Of a DNA stretch of 64,000 nucleotides, positions 1 to 9,452 are shown one piece after another (position 1 is the stretch's first letter; each line of letters opens with the position of its first letter). Under the pieces are notes generated by a model that worked only from the letters and a program-made list of their open reading frames with translations, was not told where the DNA came from and ran no database searches. The position numbers and the translations under genes were made by a program. Source of the DNA: Pseudomonadota bacterium (GTDB taxonomy: Bacteria; Pseudomonadota; Alphaproteobacteria; Micavibrionales; UBA1664); assembly GCA_009926935.1 (NCBI GenBank), contig RFNZ01000004.1:85104-149103 (forward strand). Direction: 5' to 3'.

Positions 1-20
1 GACATGGCTGGAGTCTACTA

Positions 21-1091
21 TCAGCCATTCAGCCTTGCAACCACGGCGTCACCCATGGCGCTGGTTGAGACAAAAGCCTGCCCTTTGGCAGTTATATCAG
101 CCGTGCGTACGCCGTCCGTTAAAACCTGCTTCACGGCGTTTTCAAGCGTGTCCGCCGCATCCGGCCTATCAAGCGAATAGCGTAAAGCCATGGCGAGTGA
201 TAAAATCATGGCGAGCGGGTTGGCCTTGTTCTGGCCAGCAATATCGGGCGCCGATCCATGTACAGGTTCGTAAAGCGATGGCTTGCCAGCACCAAGCGAG
301 GCCGATGGCAGCATGCCAAGGCTGCCTGTCAGCATGGCCGCCGCATCCGACAAAATGTCGCCAAACAGGTTATCGGTCACAATGACATCAAACTGTGAGG
401 GGTTGCGCAGTAATTGCATCGCGCAGTTATCGGCATACATGTGGCTCAGCTCCACATCCGTATATTTTTCGGCGTGCAGCTTCGTCACTTCCTCGCGCCA
501 CAAAAGGCCGCTTTCCATGACATTTGCTTTTTCAACCGAGCAGACTTTGCGGCCACGCTTGCGCGCCAGTTCAAACGCCCGCGCCGCCACACGGCGAATT
601 TCGGATGTCGTATACACTTGCGTGTTTACGCCGCGGCGCTCGCAATTCCCTATATCGGTAATGCCGCGAGGGGTCCCAAAATACACCCCGCCCGTAAGCT
701 CGCGCACAATCAATATATCAAGCCCGCGCACGACTTCAGGTTTGAGCGTTGATGCATCGATAAGCGCATCAAACACAATGGCAGGGCGCAGATTGGCAAA
801 TAAATCGAGTTCTTTGCGTAACCCCAAAAGCCCTGCTTCTGGGCGCTTGTCATAGGCCGCATGTGCCCATTTGGGGCCGCCAACGCAAGCGAGAATAGTT
901 GCGTCAGCTTGGCGACAGGCTTCCAGCGTGTCGGCGGGCAGGGGGCTGCCGGTGGCATCAATGGCAGCGCCGCCCACAAGTTTTTGTTCGTAAGTAAAAC
1001 CAAGTTTCAGCGCATCCAGCACTTTGATGGTCGCCGCCGTTACCTCAGGCCCGATGCCGTCCCCTGGCAGAAAAACGATATGCTTGCTCAT
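21..1091 (-). CDS. leuB: 3-isopropylmalate dehydrogenase
   Basis: Oxidatively decarboxylates 3-isopropylmalate in leucine synthesis; the same enzyme acts on 3-methylmalate in the citramalate route to isoleucine, which fits the cimA gene in this window. Seen: PGDGIGPEV near the N terminus, RELTGG (about 130), KANV (about 188), [11 protein letters not shown] (about 240) and [12 protein letters not shown] (about 277), with full family length (356 aa). I chose the ATG at 1091: it overlaps the leuD stop as ATGA and has GAGAGG eight bases upstream. An in-frame ATG at 1097 would add two residues. It is cytoplasmic and translationally coupled to leuD. Confidence 0.97.
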   Translation of the reverse strand: MSKHIVFLPGDGIGPEVTAATIKVLDALKLGFTYEQKLVGGAAIDATGSPLPADTLEACRQADATILACVGGPKWAHAAYDKRPEAGLLGLRKELDLFANLRPAIVFDALIDASTLKPEVVRGLDILIVRELTGGVYFGTPRGITDIGNCERRGVNTQVYTTSEIRRVAARAFELARKRGRKVCSVEKANVMESGLLWREEVTKLHAEKYTDVELSHMYADNCAMQLLRNPSQFDVIVTDNLFGDILSDAAAMLTGSLGMLPSASLGAGKPSLYEPVHGSAPDIAGQNKANPLAMILSLAMALRYSLDRPDAADTLENAVKQVLTDGVRTADITAKGQAFVSTSAMGDAVVARLNG

Positions 1092-1690
1092 AGCCATGGC
1101 CTCTCATTTTTACGGGCCTCTTCAAAGGCGCTAATATCACCTTCGTGCTGTAATGTGAGGCCAATATCATCAAGCCCGTTCAAAAGGCAATGCCGGCGGA
1201 ACGGGTCGGTAGTGAAGGGGAACACAAGGTTTCCTGCCCGTACTTCCTGTTTTTCAAGGTCTACGGTCATCGGCTGGTCGGGGTATTGAGTCGCGCGCTC
1301 CATTAGTTGCAACACCTGCGCGCGCGGCAGCACCACGGGGCACATCCCGTTTTTAAAGCTGTTGCCGTGGAAAATATCGGCGAAGGAAGGCGCAATAACG
1401 CAGCGTATACCAAAGTCATTGAGGGCCCACGGCGCGTGCTCGCGGCTTGATCCACAGCCGAAGTTTTCATCGGCAATCAAAATTTGCGCCGCACGATAAG
1501 CCGGTTTGTTTAAAACAAAATCAGGCTTTTCCTGTCCGTTGGCTTCATATCGCATTTCAGAAAACAGGTGCTTGCCAAGCCCCGTGCGCTTGATGGTACG
1601 CAAAAACTGCTTGGGGATGATCATGTCGGTATCGACATTGGTCATCGGCAATGGGGCCGCAATCGCGGTAAGAAGTTTAAATGGCTGCAT
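1088..1690 (-). CDS. leuD: 3-isopropylmalate dehydratase small subunit
   Basis: Swivel-domain subunit that pairs with LeuC to isomerise 2- to 3-isopropylmalate, and citramalate to methylmalate in the CimA pathway. Seen: [14 protein letters not shown] near residue 20, [13 protein letters not shown] near 80 and a C-terminal segment typical of the family; 200 aa is normal. It overlaps leuB by four bases. In related alphaproteobacteria leuC lies directly upstream, but here three accessory genes intervene (1734-4289), so leuD and leuB may need their own promoter in the short gap at 1691-1733 or inside the opposite-strand gene. Confidence 0.96.
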   Translation of the reverse strand: MQPFKLLTAIAAPLPMTNVDTDMIIPKQFLRTIKRTGLGKHLFSEMRYEANGQEKPDFVLNKPAYRAAQILIADENFGCGSSREHAPWALNDFGIRCVIAPSFADIFHGNSFKNGMCPVVLPRAQVLQLMERATQYPDQPMTVDLEKQEVRAGNLVFPFTTDPFRRHCLLNGLDDIGLTLQHEGDISAFEEARKNERPWL

Positions 1691-1733
1691 GAGTTGACAT
1701 AACCTTTAGTGGTGCGTAGCTTGTCACGCTAGC

Positions 1734-2462
1734 ATGAGAAAGTACGAACCTTCAACGGAGAGGCCAGGCCGCATATTTAAGCGGCAGAACGGCCATGCCC
1801 TAAAAAACGAGCAGCTACGCGTATGGCTCCGCGAAACTGATATTGCGCTCGACGGCGCACTGTTTTTCGACAACGACGGAGATACGGTCAAAAGCCTTTT
1901 TCACGCCCTCCGGTTGAAGATGGAAGGACTACGTATTGACTACCCAATAAACGATCAAAACCGCGCCGAGATCAGAAGATTGGTAAAACGCATTTGTATC
2001 CATGCTGATTGGAGTAGCTGGGCATATAACGAGAGGCCGGAGTGGTACATTGAAAGCCCGCGTTGCCCTCTCTCCCGTGCTGACGTGGTTGATATAACGA
2101 TCGAACGCGACGCACTCAAAAAGCCGCATAACTTCATGACTAGACTCAGCGGATGGATAACTGAAAACGGCGATTTAGGCGTGTTCAACAGCCTCTATAC
2201 GCGCGGCAACACGGCCACCAAACTGGCTGCACTTAAGGCTCTTCGTAAGGCTGCGCCAAACTTTTTCTACACGAGCTATAATTTTAGCCCAGAAAACTGG
2301 CCGGCCTTGGTATTACGACAGACAGATGCAATCATGCAGGATGATAAAGCCGCGCAAAAATTAAGAGAAGAGGCGGCAGGTATCAGCGAGTTTCTTAAGT
2401 CAAAGCGTGCTTATATAAGGCGCGCAGCCTTAGCAGAGGCACTCAGGCCTTTTCAAGTTTGA
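1734..2462 (+). CDS. hypothetical protein, 242 aa
   Basis: Not recognised. The product is a basic, mostly helical soluble protein with no signal peptide or membrane segment; the C-terminal 60 residues are Lys/Ala/Glu-rich and could form helices. It is divergent from leuD (43-bp gap) and its 3' end overlaps the convergent HD-GYP gene by 20 bp. It interrupts the normally contiguous leuC-leuD arrangement, so it is probably a lineage-specific insertion. It reads as coding because the ORF is long and shows no better alternative on the other strand, but no family supports it. Confidence 0.6.
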   Translation: MRKYEPSTERPGRIFKRQNGHALKNEQLRVWLRETDIALDGALFFDNDGDTVKSLFHALRLKMEGLRIDYPINDQNRAEIRRLVKRICIHADWSSWAYNERPEWYIESPRCPLSRADVVDITIERDALKKPHNFMTRLSGWITENGDLGVFNSLYTRGNTATKLAALKALRKAAPNFFYTSYNFSPENWPALVLRQTDAIMQDDKAAQKLREEAAGISEFLKSKRAYIRRAALAEALRPFQV

Positions 2463-3060
2463 GCTTACTAAAAACTCCCAATAGCGCATCATCAAAATGC
2501 CCGGCTTTTTCAACGCGCATTCTGTGCAGAACACCGGCAGGTGAGATATCGCGCTGGCCGTAATGCGGCCGCCATACGGAATAACCGTCAAACGCATCGC
2601 AAATGCATAGCATGCGTGCTTCAAGGCTGAGGTCGCTGCCTTTTTTCTTGAGCCATCCGCTGCCATCCATCGCCTCGTGGTGGTTTGCCATGAGGTCGCG
2701 TAGCAGGTCTAGAAACGGCTCATGGCAATCTGTGCCAAAAGCATCATCGACAATTTTTACCCCAAGCTGCGTATGCTGGCGGCGCATTCTTTTTGTTTCA
2801 TTATCCGGCTTGTTGCCTACATCCCAAATACCAACTGGCAAAAGTCGTTTACCGGCATCATGGGCAAGTGCTGCCCAATAAAGCGTTTCAGCCAGTTCTT
2901 CGCCAAGGTCAGTGGCTAGTGCAAGCATCTTCATGCTACGTGCCACGCGCCGCACATGCTTGTGAAATTCATAGACATGGCCATGTGGGCGCAGCGCGTC
3001 ATACGCTTCAAGCTTCTTCAGCTCGTCTTCGATGAAATCTTGGTAGGCGGCGTGGATCAT
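2443..3060 (-). CDS. stand-alone HD-GYP domain protein
   Basis: Probable cyclic-di-GMP phosphodiesterase or related HD phosphohydrolase without a fused sensor domain (205 aa). Seen in order: H35 in the first helix, the HD pair in AHDAGK (67-68), H96, HHE (127-129), DGSGW (132-136, where the family has DGSGYP) and D155 in ICDAFDGY. The metal-binding His/Asp set therefore looks intact, while the GYP motif is altered to GWL, so activity on cyclic-di-GMP is inferred. Its ATG overlaps the stop of the upstream 410-aa gene (ATGA), so the two are co-translated, probably downstream of leuC. Confidence 0.8.
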   Translation of the reverse strand: MIHAAYQDFIEDELKKLEAYDALRPHGHVYEFHKHVRRVARSMKMLALATDLGEELAETLYWAALAHDAGKRLLPVGIWDVGNKPDNETKRMRRQHTQLGVKIVDDAFGTDCHEPFLDLLRDLMANHHEAMDGSGWLKKKGSDLSLEARMLCICDAFDGYSVWRPHYGQRDISPAGVLHRMRVEKAGHFDDALLGVFSKLKLEKA

Positions 3061-4289
3061 GAAACCTTGGGTCTGTGTTCAACCGCGGTGCCTTGGGGCA
3101 CGGCAAGTTTAAGCCGCATAAGTTCAGCCACAACGGATGCGGGCATCGGCGGCGGCACAATACCTCTGTTCCTATCTTCCTCATCGTTGCGTATCCACCA
3201 GTAGGTCGCGTTGCTAACGGGCTTTGCACCTGCGGGTACAAAGGGGTCGTTTGCGGTAAGGCCGGAATAGTAAAGAAAATCGATACCGCCATAATTGTGG
3301 TGGATAGGTCCGCGGCCATCTGGCGTTGCAAGCGACGGGTAATCTGCCACATCGGCAAAAGGCGGTACATTGCCAAAAAGCGCCGCAATTGTACGGCCAA
3401 AGTCCGTTGTAGGGTTGGCGTTTGGCGTAATCCGGTACTCACCGTGTGTGAATGGCGCCGCAACATAATCCGCAGAATCGGGAAGGGGTAAAGGTTGTCC
3501 CGCCTTCATGAAGTCGCCTCCCTTGTCGTCACGCCGCAAAGACGCTGTGATTTGAGGTGCACCAGCTTGTATGGCGTACGACATGTTCACGTAAAAACCG
3601 TCGCCGCCTACCACGGACGGATCAAAAGATGCATGGGCCGATACCAGCATTGCATCACGTACGGCGTCTGCAAGGCGGCTCATGTGGTCATTCCAGGCGG
3701 CACGTTTTGCCAGATGATCATTCAGGTCATTGTACGAAGCCCCTTGAGGCAGAAAGATGCGTGCAGGAAAGCGCGGCTCTCCCATATCTGTGGGCGGCAC
3801 GAAACCGCGCGGTAATTCGGTGCCCTCCATGGCAAGAGGCATGATGGTCAACGGGTCGCTCCAACCACCTGCAAAAAGCGCGTTTCCAACAGCATCGCTT
3901 TCTTTATAGTCAAGCAACCGTGAATCTGGCGGTACAAACCAGCTGCCGTCGTGGGCTATGGGGGCGTACAGGTAAATCCCGTCATTTTCCCCGCCATTAG
4001 TGTAAATGGATGGGTACTCACGGTAGGCGCGCGGCAGGGTCCCCGCTTCCTGCTTTATGACGATAACAGGCGTTGCTAGCCCCGTTCTTTCCAGCAACTC
4101 AGGTATTTCTGTACGCATTTTTGCGTAGGCCTCGGCATGAAATTTTTGGGATAAGCTTGAAATTTCCGAAAAAGTCATCGGCAACACGATTTTCGGGCCG
4201 AATAATTTTGCCATGGTTATGCGCGCCATATGAATTCGCTTCGCGGCATCAAGTGCGCTGCCTTCAAGTTTATAGACTTTATGCATCAT
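3057..4289 (-). CDS. hypothetical protein, 410 aa
   Basis: Not recognised. It is a soluble-looking protein with no signal peptide or transmembrane segment, rich in Pro, Gly, Asp and aromatic residues from residue 90 onward. Seen: an N-terminal helical region (1-75), then Pro/Gly-rich loops with FVPP, GGWSDPLT and a C-terminal YWWIRNDEEDRNRG segment. The gene starts 17 bp after the leuC stop and overlaps the HD-GYP gene by four bases, so leuC, this gene and the HD-GYP gene look like one transcript. AAGGAGACAGGGAAG lies just upstream of the start, giving a good ribosome site. It may be an orphan family restricted to close relatives. Confidence 0.7.
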   Translation of the reverse strand: MMHKVYKLEGSALDAAKRIHMARITMAKLFGPKIVLPMTFSEISSLSQKFHAEAYAKMRTEIPELLERTGLATPVIVIKQEAGTLPRAYREYPSIYTNGGENDGIYLYAPIAHDGSWFVPPDSRLLDYKESDAVGNALFAGGWSDPLTIMPLAMEGTELPRGFVPPTDMGEPRFPARIFLPQGASYNDLNDHLAKRAAWNDHMSRLADAVRDAMLVSAHASFDPSVVGGDGFYVNMSYAIQAGAPQITASLRRDDKGGDFMKAGQPLPLPDSADYVAAPFTHGEYRITPNANPTTDFGRTIAALFGNVPPFADVADYPSLATPDGRGPIHHNYGGIDFLYYSGLTANDPFVPAGAKPVSNATYWWIRNDEEDRNRGIVPPPMPASVVAELMRLKLAVPQGTAVEHRPKVS

Positions 4290-4306
4290 CTTCCCTGTCT
4301 CCTTTT

Positions 4307-5692
4307 TTATAGTGCTCGCACATCGGTCAGCTTGCCCGTGATGGCGGCGGCGGCAGCCATGGCGGGGGAAAGAAGGTGCGTGCGGCCCTTATAGCCTTGC
4401 CGCCCTTCAAAGTTACGGTTGGATGTGCTGGCGCAGCGTTCGCCGGGGTTAAGCCTGTCCTCGTTCATGCCAAGGCACATCGAACAGCCTGCTTCCCGCC
4501 AGTCAAAACCGGCCTCCTTCAAAATGGCGGCGATGCCCTCTTCCTCGGCCTGGGCTTTCACAAGGCCAGAGCCCGGCACAACCATGGCATATACGCCAGC
4601 AGCCACTTTCTTTTTAGCAACCACTTTTGCAACCTCGCGTAAATCTTCGATCCGCGCATTGGTGCAGGAACCTATAAAAACCTTATCGATTGATACATCC
4701 GTCATCTTGGTGCCGGCAGCAAGGCCCATATAGTCAAGTGCGCGCTGCATCGCCTCGTTTGTGGGGGTGGGGACAACGCCTGTAATCGGCACCACATCTT
4801 GCGGGCTGGTGCCCCAAGTGACTTGCGGGGCAATATCGGCAGCATTCAAAACGACTTCCGTGTCAAAGGCTGCGCCAGCATCCGTAGGCAGCGTGCGCCA
4901 ATAGGCCACCGCTGTATCGAAGTCCGCCCCTTTGGGGGCCATAGGGCGGCCTTTGATATACGCAAAAGTTTTTTCGTCAGGCGCAATCAACCCTGCGCGT
5001 GCCCCGCCTTCAATCGACATGTTGCACATCGTCATGCGGCCTTCCATGGAAAGGGCGCGCACGGCCTCGCCTGCATATTCAATCACGTAGCCCGTGCCGC
5101 CTGCCGTGCCAATTTTGCCGATAATGGCCAAAATCATATCTTTGGCGGTGACGCCCACGGGCAAGGTGCCGTCAACGGTAATACGCATCGTTTTAGCGGG
5201 CTTCAGCAACAGTGTTTGCGTGGCCAGAACGTGCTCGACCTCCGATGTGCCGATGCCAAAGGCTAAAGCGCCAAACGCACCGTGTGTCGATGTATGCGAG
5301 TCCCCGCACACAATGGTCATGCCGGGTTGCGTCAGGCCCTGTTCGGGCCCGATTACGTGCACGATGCCTTGGCGCTTGTCGCGCATACCAAAATATTCGA
5401 TGCCGAATTCTTTCACATTCGCTTCCAGCGTTTCAACTTGGATACGGCTTTCTTCTTCCCGTATTGGCAGGCTACGGTCGCTCGTGGGTACGTTGTGGTC
5501 AACAACAGCAAGCGTGGCCTCAGGGCGGCGCACACGGCGGCCAGCCACGCGCAAGCCTTCAAACGCTTGCGGGCTTGTGACTTCGTGCACCAGATGGCGG
5601 TCGATGTACAAAACGCAGGTGCCGTCCTCGTGCTTTTTGACCACATGGCTGTTCCAGATTTTCTCAAAGAGGGTGAGGGGCTTGGCTGTCAT
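4307..5692 (-). CDS. leuC: 3-isopropylmalate dehydratase large subunit
   Basis: Aconitase-family [4Fe-4S] subunit that works with LeuD. Seen: [12 protein letters not shown] near residue 130, [11 protein letters not shown] (first cluster Cys) near 340, and CSMC near residue 403, giving the three cluster cysteines. I start at the ATG at 5692 because the product then begins [13 protein letters not shown], as in homologues; an ATG at 5707 adds five residues and neither has a strong Shine-Dalgarno. No Leu-codon leader peptide is visible in the 78 bp to the divergent gene at 5771. leuD is 2.6 kb away, which is unusual because the two are normally adjacent. Confidence 0.96.
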   Translation of the reverse strand: MTAKPLTLFEKIWNSHVVKKHEDGTCVLYIDRHLVHEVTSPQAFEGLRVAGRRVRRPEATLAVVDHNVPTSDRSLPIREEESRIQVETLEANVKEFGIEYFGMRDKRQGIVHVIGPEQGLTQPGMTIVCGDSHTSTHGAFGALAFGIGTSEVEHVLATQTLLLKPAKTMRITVDGTLPVGVTAKDMILAIIGKIGTAGGTGYVIEYAGEAVRALSMEGRMTMCNMSIEGGARAGLIAPDEKTFAYIKGRPMAPKGADFDTAVAYWRTLPTDAGAAFDTEVVLNAADIAPQVTWGTSPQDVVPITGVVPTPTNEAMQRALDYMGLAAGTKMTDVSIDKVFIGSCTNARIEDLREVAKVVAKKKVAAGVYAMVVPGSGLVKAQAEEEGIAAILKEAGFDWREAGCSMCLGMNEDRLNPGERCASTSNRNFEGRQGYKGRTHLLSPAMAAAAAITGKLTDVRAL

Positions 5693-5770
5693 TTTTGTGC
5701 ACCGCATTAGGGAAATAGTAACGAATTTACACGTACACTTAACCTAAGAAATACAAGATAGGTCAATCAG

Positions 5771-6046
5771 ATGTTGCAGGTTCAAGGTGCTTCTTTTTCA
5801 CGCGATGCCCATGGCCGTTTGTGCATTGCCCTCGATGACGCCGCTTTTACAAGGGCCGACGTGGTATTTATAGACCCCTCAAGCCGCGAAATTTCAGCTC
5901 TTCTGGACGGTATGCAGGTGGGTTTGGGCCGCGTAACCGCCGATATGGCCAAAGCATTTATGGAGCAGGGCTGCGTGTTTTTGACAGCCCCGCACCCGCA
6001 AGGGCACGACCTGACGCTGATAGCGCCGGTCCTAACCATTCACTAG
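5771..6046 (+). CDS. hypothetical protein, 91 aa
   Basis: Not recognised. It is a small soluble acidic protein, with TAGGT eight bases before the ATG as a plausible ribosome site. Its sequence (ALDDAAFTRADVVFIDPSS) looks like a folded alpha/beta domain rather than random translation. It diverges from leuC with a 78-bp gap and is followed 28 bp later by a 53-codon ORF on the same strand, so the two may share a transcript that ends at the terminator at 6266-6296. Confidence 0.55.
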   Translation: MLQVQGASFSRDAHGRLCIALDDAAFTRADVVFIDPSSREISALLDGMQVGLGRVTADMAKAFMEQGCVFLTAPHPQGHDLTLIAPVLTIH

Positions 6047-6074
6047 TTTTTGATTTAACCAAGAGAGAGGTCTA

Positions 6075-6236
6075 ATGAGCGATTGTTCGCATTGTCTGTG
6101 CCAAACCAAGGAAGTCCATGACCATTCTTCGCACGACAAAGTGGATATCAGGGAGACATCTCCGCCCGTTCTAGCACTTCCCGTCTATGCCATGTCGGTA
6201 GGGGCCGCCTTCACAACCATCGAGCGCGCTGCCTGA
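6075..6236 (+). CDS. small Cys/His-rich protein, 53 aa
   Basis: A short ORF with a strong Shine-Dalgarno (AAGAGAGAGG ending four bases before the ATG) and an intrinsic terminator 30 bp after its stop. The N-terminal third carries three Cys and four His within 24 residues (pattern CxxCxC then HDHSSH), which suggests metal binding; the C-terminal half (PPVLALPVYAMSVGAAF) is hydrophobic. No family is recognised. The ribosome site and terminator together make it likely to be a genuine small gene; its function is unknown. Confidence 0.55.
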   Translation: MSDCSHCLCQTKEVHDHSSHDKVDIRETSPPVLALPVYAMSVGAAFTTIERAA

Positions 6237-6265
6237 CGGTAACACCACAAGTTTCTTTGTGACGA

Positions 6266-6296
6266 AAAAGCCTCGGAGTTTATCCGGGGCTTTTTT
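6266..6296 (+). terminator. intrinsic terminator after the 53-aa gene
   Basis: Stem AAGCCTCGG / CCGGGGCTT with a 7-base loop (AGTTTAT), followed by TTTTT on the plus strand and preceded by AAAAA, so it can also stop minus-strand transcripts from the lipoprotein gene at 6315. Confidence 0.85.
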
Positions 6297-6314
6297 GGTT
6301 CACTTTGTATAAAA

Positions 6315-6758
6315 TTAGTTAAATCGCTTTTTGTCTGCGTTACGGCCCTCTTGCTTTTCAAGCTCAAGCTTCCGGGCGGCTTCAACCTTACGTATGTCGT
6401 CAATTTCTTTTGCGACAGCACATTCCTTCTGGATAGCTGCTTGCTCTAGCGCATCAAATTCACCTTTTAGTCGCCCCAGCTCTACACGCTGGTCTGTACT
6501 ATCGATAAAAAACAACGCTGGCCAGAAAAGAACCATACCAATTCCCATAGCAGCTGCGTCGTTGGACGCAGTTTTGTCTTGAACGCCTGCAACCTCTGAC
6601 ATTTTCCGCCCAACACGCGAAATTTCACCACGAATTTGCTGACAGCTATAATCCTGATATTGTAACGGAGAAACATAAGCAGCTTGTATTTTGTCTGACT
6701 TTTGAGCGCATGCAGAAAGCAAAACGCAAGCCACAACAAGTAGGGTAATCTTACGCAT
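6315..6758 (-). CDS. putative lipoprotein, 147 aa
   Basis: Secreted lipoprotein of unknown role. Seen: a short basic start, a hydrophobic stretch and the lipobox LLSAC with Cys17 as the lipidation site; a YVSPLQYQDYSC segment resembling small proteobacterial lipoproteins; a predicted helical Lys/Glu-rich C terminus (110-147); and a hydrophobic stretch at about 71-85 (GIGMVLFWPALFF) that could contact membrane. A good ribosome site (AGAGGG, six-base spacing) supports the start at 6758. The gene lies between terminators, so it is its own unit inserted between rplS and leuC. Confidence 0.75.
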   Translation of the reverse strand: MRKITLLVVACVLLSACAQKSDKIQAAYVSPLQYQDYSCQQIRGEISRVGRKMSEVAGVQDKTASNDAAAMGIGMVLFWPALFFIDSTDQRVELGRLKGEFDALEQAAIQKECAVAKEIDDIRKVEAARKLELEKQEGRNADKKRFN

Positions 6759-6817
6759 AGGTATCCCTCTTCTAAAATTGATTGAAACCAGGGCACTTAT
6801 ACATTTTTTGGGAATTT

Positions 6818-6849
6818 AAAAAAGCCCTGAATAAGTTTCAGGGCTTTTT
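6818..6849 (-). terminator. rplS terminator
   Basis: Perfect stem GCCCTGA / TCAGGGC flanked by A and T runs on either side. It lies 20 bp after the rplS stop on the minus strand and before the lipoprotein gene, so it probably ends the rplS transcript. Confidence 0.88.
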
Positions 6850-6870
6850 CGTATTCAATTCTTTGTGTAA

Positions 6871-7278
6871 TTACTCGCCAGCGGATTCAGCAACTTCACG
6901 GCCATCTTCCATGCCGTGGCCGGTTGTACGCTCGGCAATACGGGCTGATTTGCCCGAGCGTTTGCGCATGTAGTAGAGCTTCGCGCGGCGGACAGAGCCA
7001 CGGCGTACAAGATCGATGCTCTCGATAACAGGGCTATGCAGTGGGAATACGCGCTCAACGCCTTCGCCGTATGAGATTTTGCGAACAGTGAAGCTCTCGT
7101 TGATGCCGTTGCCGGTGCGGGAAATGCAGATGCCTTCGTAGGCCTGCACACGGGTACGGTCACCCTCGGTGATACGGACATTGACTTTCAGCGTGTCGCC
7201 AGCTGAGAAAACGGGGATTTGTTTTTTGGAAGCCATTGCTTTCAATTGCTTGGCTTCAAATTTTGCGATCGTGTCCAT
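6871..7278 (-). CDS. rplS: 50S ribosomal protein L19
   Basis: Large-subunit protein at the interface with the 30S subunit. Seen: [13 protein letters not shown] near residue 25, [30 protein letters not shown] and the basic segment [15 protein letters not shown], all typical of L19; 135 aa with a short acidic tail. AAGGA ten bases upstream supports the ATG at 7278. trmD normally sits directly upstream in this operon; here a gene on the opposite strand (7481-8695) separates them, so rplS needs a promoter in the 200 bp upstream of 7278. Confidence 0.97.
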   Translation of the reverse strand: MDTIAKFEAKQLKAMASKKQIPVFSAGDTLKVNVRITEGDRTRVQAYEGICISRTGNGINESFTVRKISYGEGVERVFPLHSPVIESIDLVRRGSVRRAKLYYMRKRSGKSARIAERTTGHGMEDGREVAESAGE

Positions 7279-7480
7279 GATGGCACGTCCTTTCTGGTAC
7301 TACGGTTATCGGGCCTCGAAATCGAATGCCCAACAACGGGCACCGGCAGACCACTTGTCTTTTTGGTGAGCGGTTTATACAGCCCAAAAGCGGGATTCTG
7401 CAACCTTTTTCTCCAAAAAACACTTTACATATCCAAAATGTATGGTATTTGCTGGCCAAAAGATAAAAACAGGGTCGGTT

Positions 7481-8695
7481 ATGAACGCACAAATTCTTCC
7501 ATCTGTGTCCGATAAGGCGCCTTTGGTACCAATCAGCCTGCCAAAGGCCGAGATGCACGTCCATATAGCCTTGGCGCTCTCACCGGAACTGTTTTTGCGC
7601 CGTATCAAGCAGGGCCGTACAACCATCCGCCCGAGGTTTTTGCTAGATCGTGATCGTCGCTATTACCCGGAGCTTGTGGACCATCACGCCGTATACGAAG
7701 CGATGCGCCACATCACTTCAACGCCGAATGAGCTGGCGCAGGTAACGCAAAACTATCTGGAACGCATCGCAAGGGAGGGGGCAATTTACGCCGAGATATC
7801 GAATTCCTTCCGCGATCCAAAGCTGTTTGAAAGCCAGATGGACGCAATCGAAGAAGCCATACGCTGCGCCCGCCACAACACAGGTATTGAAGCCCGTATT
7901 GTTGTGACATCCATACGCAATATGGGGGCGGCCCACGCGTTAAAGGCCGCAAAACACTTATCCAAACATCGCCGTGCACTGGTAACCGGGTTCGGTCTTG
8001 CAGGCGAAGAAAATCTGGATGCACTGATGGCCTACAAACAGGCTTTTCATGTGGCCTGGCATGAGGCAGGCTTGGGGCTTGCTCCGCACGTAGCCGAGCA
8101 GCATCTGCATAATGCTATTGATTTTCTAGATGCCGTACCTGCGGAGGCGCTAAGAATTTCGACGGGTGATCATCGCCGCCTCCGGGCAGGGCATGCAGCG
8201 CTCATCCATGCTTCCTCATCCCTGATGCAGCGTTTCAAATACTACAATGTTGGTATTGAAATGGAAATTTCAGCCAACAAGCGTATTAACATTCCAGCGG
8301 AAACACGTGCTCTCAGGCTTGGCAGTGTTGTGACATCTAAAACCGGAAAATCAATTACGCTGGATAGGCCGCTAAGGCACTATTTTAGGGATGTAACGGC
8401 GCATCCGTTAAAAGAGTATATGGATTTCGGACTTGCGGTATGTCTGGGCTCGGATAATCCGCTGCTGCAAAACACAAATATCGGCAAGGAATACTCGCTC
8501 GCAGTCAAAGCCGGCATAACGGATATGGAAGCAGTATTGGACCTTACCGCAAATGCCATCCGGTATGCCAACGTGGATAGCGTGACAAGGCTCGCATTGA
8601 TGCAAAAAGTTGATCTGTATCGGGCCCAGATGCGCTCAGGCCAGTTACCGGAAGGCACAGCCAACGGCTATCTTCAGTCCTTTTCTAACGTTTAA
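7481..8695 (+). CDS. divergent adenosine deaminase family protein
   Basis: Amidohydrolase of the adenosine/adenine deaminase group, 404 aa, longer than the usual 330-350. The catalytic set is present: HxH at 26 and 28 (LPKAEMHVH), GFGLAGEE at 170-177, H203 and E206 (in HVAE), H238 (RAGHA) and D325 (GSDNP). The substrate is uncertain because the family CPxSN motif reads ISAN, and an extra stretch of about 30 residues (277-309) precedes the last metal ligand. The ATG at 7481 has AGGG six bases upstream; an upstream ATG at 7442 has none. It sits between trmD and rplS on the opposite strand and its end overlaps trmD by 11 bp. Confidence 0.82.
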   Translation: MNAQILPSVSDKAPLVPISLPKAEMHVHIALALSPELFLRRIKQGRTTIRPRFLLDRDRRYYPELVDHHAVYEAMRHITSTPNELAQVTQNYLERIAREGAIYAEISNSFRDPKLFESQMDAIEEAIRCARHNTGIEARIVVTSIRNMGAAHALKAAKHLSKHRRALVTGFGLAGEENLDALMAYKQAFHVAWHEAGLGLAPHVAEQHLHNAIDFLDAVPAEALRISTGDHRRLRAGHAALIHASSSLMQRFKYYNVGIEMEISANKRINIPAETRALRLGSVVTSKTGKSITLDRPLRHYFRDVTAHPLKEYMDFGLAVCLGSDNPLLQNTNIGKEYSLAVKAGITDMEAVLDLTANAIRYANVDSVTRLALMQKVDLYRAQMRSGQLPEGTANGYLQSFSNV

Positions 8696-9368
8696 TAAGG
8701 TCGGGCCTGCGGCTTTGCGTCAGGTCCAATGACTGCTTTTGGCGCCACTTGTTGATTTCCGCATGGTTCCCGCCGCGTAAAACATCAGGCACCGCACGCA
8801 AAACGCCGTTGGCATCCACCCATTCGGCCGGGCGTGTGTAGTGCGGGTATTCCAAAAGCCCGTTTGAAAAACTTTCTTCATTCACGGTTTCATCATTCCC
8901 CATGACGCCGTGTAAAAGGCGTATACAGGCATCCATTACAATGAGCGCCGCGGGCTCCCCACCAGAGAGCACATAATCCCCAATGCTCACTTCTTCTATG
9001 TCATGGGCATCCAAAACACGCTGGTCCACGCCCTCGTAACGCCCGCATAAAATAGTGAGGGTAGGGGTGGCCGCGAGTTCTTCTACAAGCTGTTGGTTCA
9101 AAACCCGCCCGCGTGGAGACATGTAAATGACGCGCCCGCGATCAGGCAGTGATAGCAGCGCGCCTTCAATCACATCCGCGCGCATAACCATACCGGCCCC
9201 GCCTCCAAAAGGCGTGTCATCGACAGTTTTATGCTTGTCATGCGCGTGGTCACGAATTTGAATAGCCGTAAAGCTCCACTTCTTTTCTTCAAGTGCGCGG
9301 CCTGAAATAGATAAACCAAGCGGCCCAGGAAACATTTCAGGAAAAAGTGTCAGAAGATTAAAATGCAT
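8685..9368 (-). CDS. trmD: tRNA (guanine-N1)-methyltransferase
   Basis: Makes m1G37 in tRNAs reading CNN codons. Seen: [15 protein letters not shown] at the N terminus, [15 protein letters not shown] near 65, [13 protein letters not shown] near 108 and [16 protein letters not shown] near 128, which form the knotted SAM site; 227 aa is normal. It follows rimM, separated only by a 79-bp palindromic repeat (9375-9452), so it belongs to the ffh-rpsP-rimM-trmD run. Confidence 0.97.
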   Translation of the reverse strand: MHFNLLTLFPEMFPGPLGLSISGRALEEKKWSFTAIQIRDHAHDKHKTVDDTPFGGGAGMVMRADVIEGALLSLPDRGRVIYMSPRGRVLNQQLVEELAATPTLTILCGRYEGVDQRVLDAHDIEEVSIGDYVLSGGEPAALIVMDACIRLLHGVMGNDETVNEESFSNGLLEYPHYTRPAEWVDANGVLRAVPDVLRGGNHAEINKWRQKQSLDLTQSRRPDLIKR

Positions 9369-9374
9369 GATTAA

Positions 9375-9452
9375 TTAAACCACAGCGAACACAGCGTGCA
9401 CAGCGGGTTTTGCGCAGGCCTCGCTGTGTTCTCTGTGTGCTCTGTGGTTAAA
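9375..9452. repeat. 78-bp imperfect palindrome, CACAG-type
   Basis: The left arm reads TTAAACCACAGCGAACACAG and the right arm is its imperfect complement (CTGTGTTCTCTGTGTGCTCTGTGG). Each arm consists of about three 9-base units with core CACAG. The repeat fills the rimM-trmD gap and includes the rimM stop codon. It is related in architecture to the CACTAAG/CACGAAG palindromes at 10441, 14823 and 16002. Confidence 0.85.

Noticed and set aside
5693-5770. Leucine leader peptide upstream of leuC
   Set aside because: The 78-bp gap was read on the minus strand and has no short ORF with Leu codons or attenuator hairpin, unlike the cimA leader.
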